A DNA stretch of 7,422 bases, taken from assembly GCA_017398245.1 (NCBI GenBank), contig JAFQGN010000275.1, positions 1 to 7,422 of the forward strand, in the 5' to 3' direction. Position 1 is the first letter of the stretch; each line of letters starts with the position of its first letter. The notes under the pieces were generated by a model. The model was not told the origin of the DNA, made no database searches, and saw only the letters and a list, made by a program, of their open reading frames with translations. This DNA comes from Clostridia bacterium. Its GTDB lineage: Bacteria > Bacillota_A > Clostridia > Christensenellales > Aristaeellaceae. The position numbers and the translations under genes are program-made. This document shows positions 6,225 through 7,422 of this stretch, in pieces.

Positions 6225-7021
6225 GGCAGGTACACCGTTTCGCCCGCCGGGATGCACACGATATCCTTCCGGTCCATTTCCACCCAAACGTCCGTCGCCG
6301 TCGGGTTATGCAGCATTTTTTCATCGGCCGAAACGCGCAGCTGCCTCTGCGCCGTCATGTAGTTGTATATTTCCATATTCGTGGCATACCAGATGCGCTC
6401 GTCGCCGGCTACCTTTGCAACAAGCTGCTCCATGTACTGCCAGTCCGCCTCGCATTTGAACTCGTGGCTGTGGCCCCAGATGTACAAAAGCGGGCCGCAC
6501 CAATAGCTCTCCAGCATGTCCATGAACCTGTCGGCCAGCGGCATGGCGTCCTTGTGGTGGCAGGTCGGGTCCCACAAAAGCGGCTCTTTGGGCAGCTGCA
6601 TGCGGTGGTCGGGCGTTGTGGTGCGGCAATAGAGAATGCCGCAGACCTCCAGCGCCTTGAGCGTCATTTCGTTCACCGAACCGCACGGATAGGACATGCC
6701 CATCACCGGGTATCCGGCCAATTTTTCCAGAATGCGCCGATCCTGCATCGTTTCGTTCACGAGGGAGACGCCCGGCATGCGCTCCATATAGCCGTGCTGC
6801 ACCGTGTGGCAGGCGATCTCATGCCCCGCGTAAAGAGCGCGCACCTCCTGCAGCTGTTCCTCGCTCATGCCGATGTAATTCTGCCCGTTGAGATGGAACG
6901 TGCCCTTCACGCCGCAGCGGTTGAACATTTCCACAAGGCGCCTGTCCTGCACGGGGCCGTCATCGTAACTGAAGGTGACAACTCTCTTCTTTCCGCCCGG
7001 AAACACGCTGAATTCGATCAT
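6221..7021 (-). CDS. Polysaccharide deacetylase family protein (NodB domain), no signal peptide
   Basis: This 266-residue NodB-type carbohydrate esterase homologue shows motif 1 as TFSYDDG (16-22) with Asp20 and Asp21, motif 2 as HTVQH (72-76) and motif 3 as SYPCG (110-114). WGHSHEF (182-188) probably supplies the late histidine. The catalytic Asp and the metal ligands Asp-His-His are therefore all present. The Arg of the classic motif 3 is replaced by Ser, as in groups with YPxG. Family members remove acetyl or other acyl groups from amino sugars. There is no signal peptide or membrane anchor, so a cytoplasmic, small-molecule substrate is more likely than cell-wall polymer. The ATG is supported by GGAGG (complement of 7031-7035), nine bases away. 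It is the first gene after a strong promoter and its stop overlaps the next start by four bases. Confidence 0.88.
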   Translation of the reverse strand: MIEFSVFPGGKKRVVTFSYDDGPVQDRRLVEMFNRCGVKGTFHLNGQNYIGMSEEQLQEVRALYAGHEIACHTVQHGYMERMPGVSLVNETMQDRRILEKLAGYPVMGMSYPCGSVNEMTLKALEVCGILYCRTTTPDHRMQLPKEPLLWDPTCHHKDAMPLADRFMDMLESYWCGPLLYIWGHSHEFKCEADWQYMEQLVAKVAGDERIWYATNMEIYNYMTAQRQLRVSADEKMLHNPTATDVWVEMDRKDIVCIPAGETVYLP

Positions 7022-7057
7022 TTTTCCAATCCTCCCCGCCCGTTGTATCCTGTTTTT

Positions 7058-7086
7058 ATTCTATTCCCTACGCTCCCGCGCGTCAA
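7058..7086 (-). promoter_or_regulatory. Sigma-A-type promoter of the deacetylase-acetyltransferase operon
   Basis: On the - strand TTGACG (complement of 7081-7086) is followed after exactly 17 bases by TAGAAT (complement of 7058-7063). Each hexamer differs from consensus by one base. It lies just beyond the terminator of the upstream gene and about 40 bases before the deacetylase start. It is the only clear promoter for the chain of genes down to 4433 or 4050. Confidence 0.8.
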
Positions 7087-7091
7087 TACAG

Positions 7092-7119
7092 AAAAAGCCC
7101 GGGCCGCAACAGCCCGGGC
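7092..7119 (-). terminator. Rho-independent terminator of the upstream GNAT gene
   Basis: Two copies of GCCCGGGC (7097-7104 and 7112-7119) pair as an eight-base GC-only stem around a seven-base loop. On the - strand a run of five T (complement of 7092-7096) follows. It lies 14 bases after the stop of the GNAT gene at 7134 and isolates that gene from the operon starting at 7021. Confidence 0.9.
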
Positions 7120-7133
7120 ATGCAATGTATTTG

Positions 7134-7422
7134 TCAGTAGACCAGCTGCATGATGTGTTCATCCATGAAGGTTCCGTCCTTCGTCTTTGCGGCAAACGGG
7201 CGCGTTGCGACGATTTTGAACCCCATCTTTGTATACAGCGCGATCGCGCGCTCGTTCGGCGCGAAGACCTCCAGTTCCAGATGGTGCAGGCCCATCTCTT
7301 TGCCAATCGCAATGGCTTCCTGCATCAAAACCGTGCCAAGCCCACTGCCCCAGAACTCTTTTCGCAGCGCAATGCCCAATGTGCCGTAGTGGCGCACCTT
7401 TTTCTTTCCGTTAACGCCGATA
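7134..7422 (-). CDS. GNAT-family N-acetyltransferase, C-terminal part (gene runs off the window)
   Basis: The last 95 residues are visible and the frame stays open to the window edge. TLGIALRKEFWGSGLGTVL gives the strand and acetyl-CoA loop (motif A, with WGSGLG). LEVFAPNERAIALYTKMGF is a classical motif B with the Asn and Tyr of the GNAT active-site region, and DGTFMDEHIMQLVY is a typical ending. It resembles the RimI-like single-domain acetyltransferases of Firmicutes. The GTG at 7395-7397 is internal to the fold and should not be taken as the start, because the first strands would be missing. Its terminator at 7092-7119 makes it the last gene of its unit. The substrate is unknown. Confidence 0.88.
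   Translation of the reverse strand, partial: IGVNGKKKVRHYGTLGIALRKEFWGSGLGTVLMQEAIAIGKEMGLHHLELEVFAPNERAIALYTKMGFKIVATRPFAAKTKDGTFMDEHIMQLVY

Noticed and set aside
6225..6287. Longer start for the flavodoxin-like gene
   Set aside because: The added 21 residues lie inside the deacetylase gene and do not belong to the fold. The GTG overlapping the deacetylase stop fits the coupling seen between the other genes.

Overview
The window comes from a GC-rich bacterial chromosome, most likely a gut-type Clostridia (Bacillota). This is inferred from strong AAGGAGG-type ribosome binding sites, short spacing between genes, Firmicutes-type sigma-A promoters and protein families common in that group. I cannot name the species.

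Left part, + strand. The window opens with the last codons of an unidentified gene (to 58). A 288-base non-coding stretch (59-346) follows. It holds a perfect 18-bp hairpin with a GGAA loop, an imperfect 27-base direct repeat and a shorter internal repeat. Next is a tight two-gene unit: a nucleotidyltransferase-fold protein (347-1351) and, 12 bases later, an APH/choline-kinase-fold phosphotransferase (1364-2389). A strong rho-independent terminator (2402-2444) closes the unit. A single-gene unit follows: a near-consensus promoter (2548-2576), an aspartate ammonia-lyase gene (aspA, 2607-3989) and a terminator (3999-4036).

Right part, - strand, convergent with aspA. A near-consensus promoter (7058-7086) fires into a chained operon. 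In transcription order it encodes a NodB-type polysaccharide deacetylase without a signal peptide (7021-6221), a small cysteine-rich flavodoxin/FMN-reductase-like protein (6224-5688), a RimJ/RimL-type GNAT acetyltransferase (5697-5197), a second two-domain GNAT acetyltransferase (5200-4433) and probably a small three-helix membrane protein (4376-4050). The first four genes overlap one another by 4, 10 and 4 bases, which implies translational coupling. Upstream of the promoter is the 3' part of another GNAT acetyltransferase gene (7422-7134) with its own terminator.

Most genes are ordinary metabolic or small-molecule-modifying enzymes. Three things merit a second look. The first is the nucleotidyltransferase/kinase pair, whose kinase has Gln where the family normally has the metal-binding Asn. 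The second is the coupled deacetylase/flavoprotein/acetyltransferase operon. The third is the structured repeat region at 79-240, which has a possible partial relative at the aspA promoter. I see no mobile element, CRISPR array, tRNA or rRNA.
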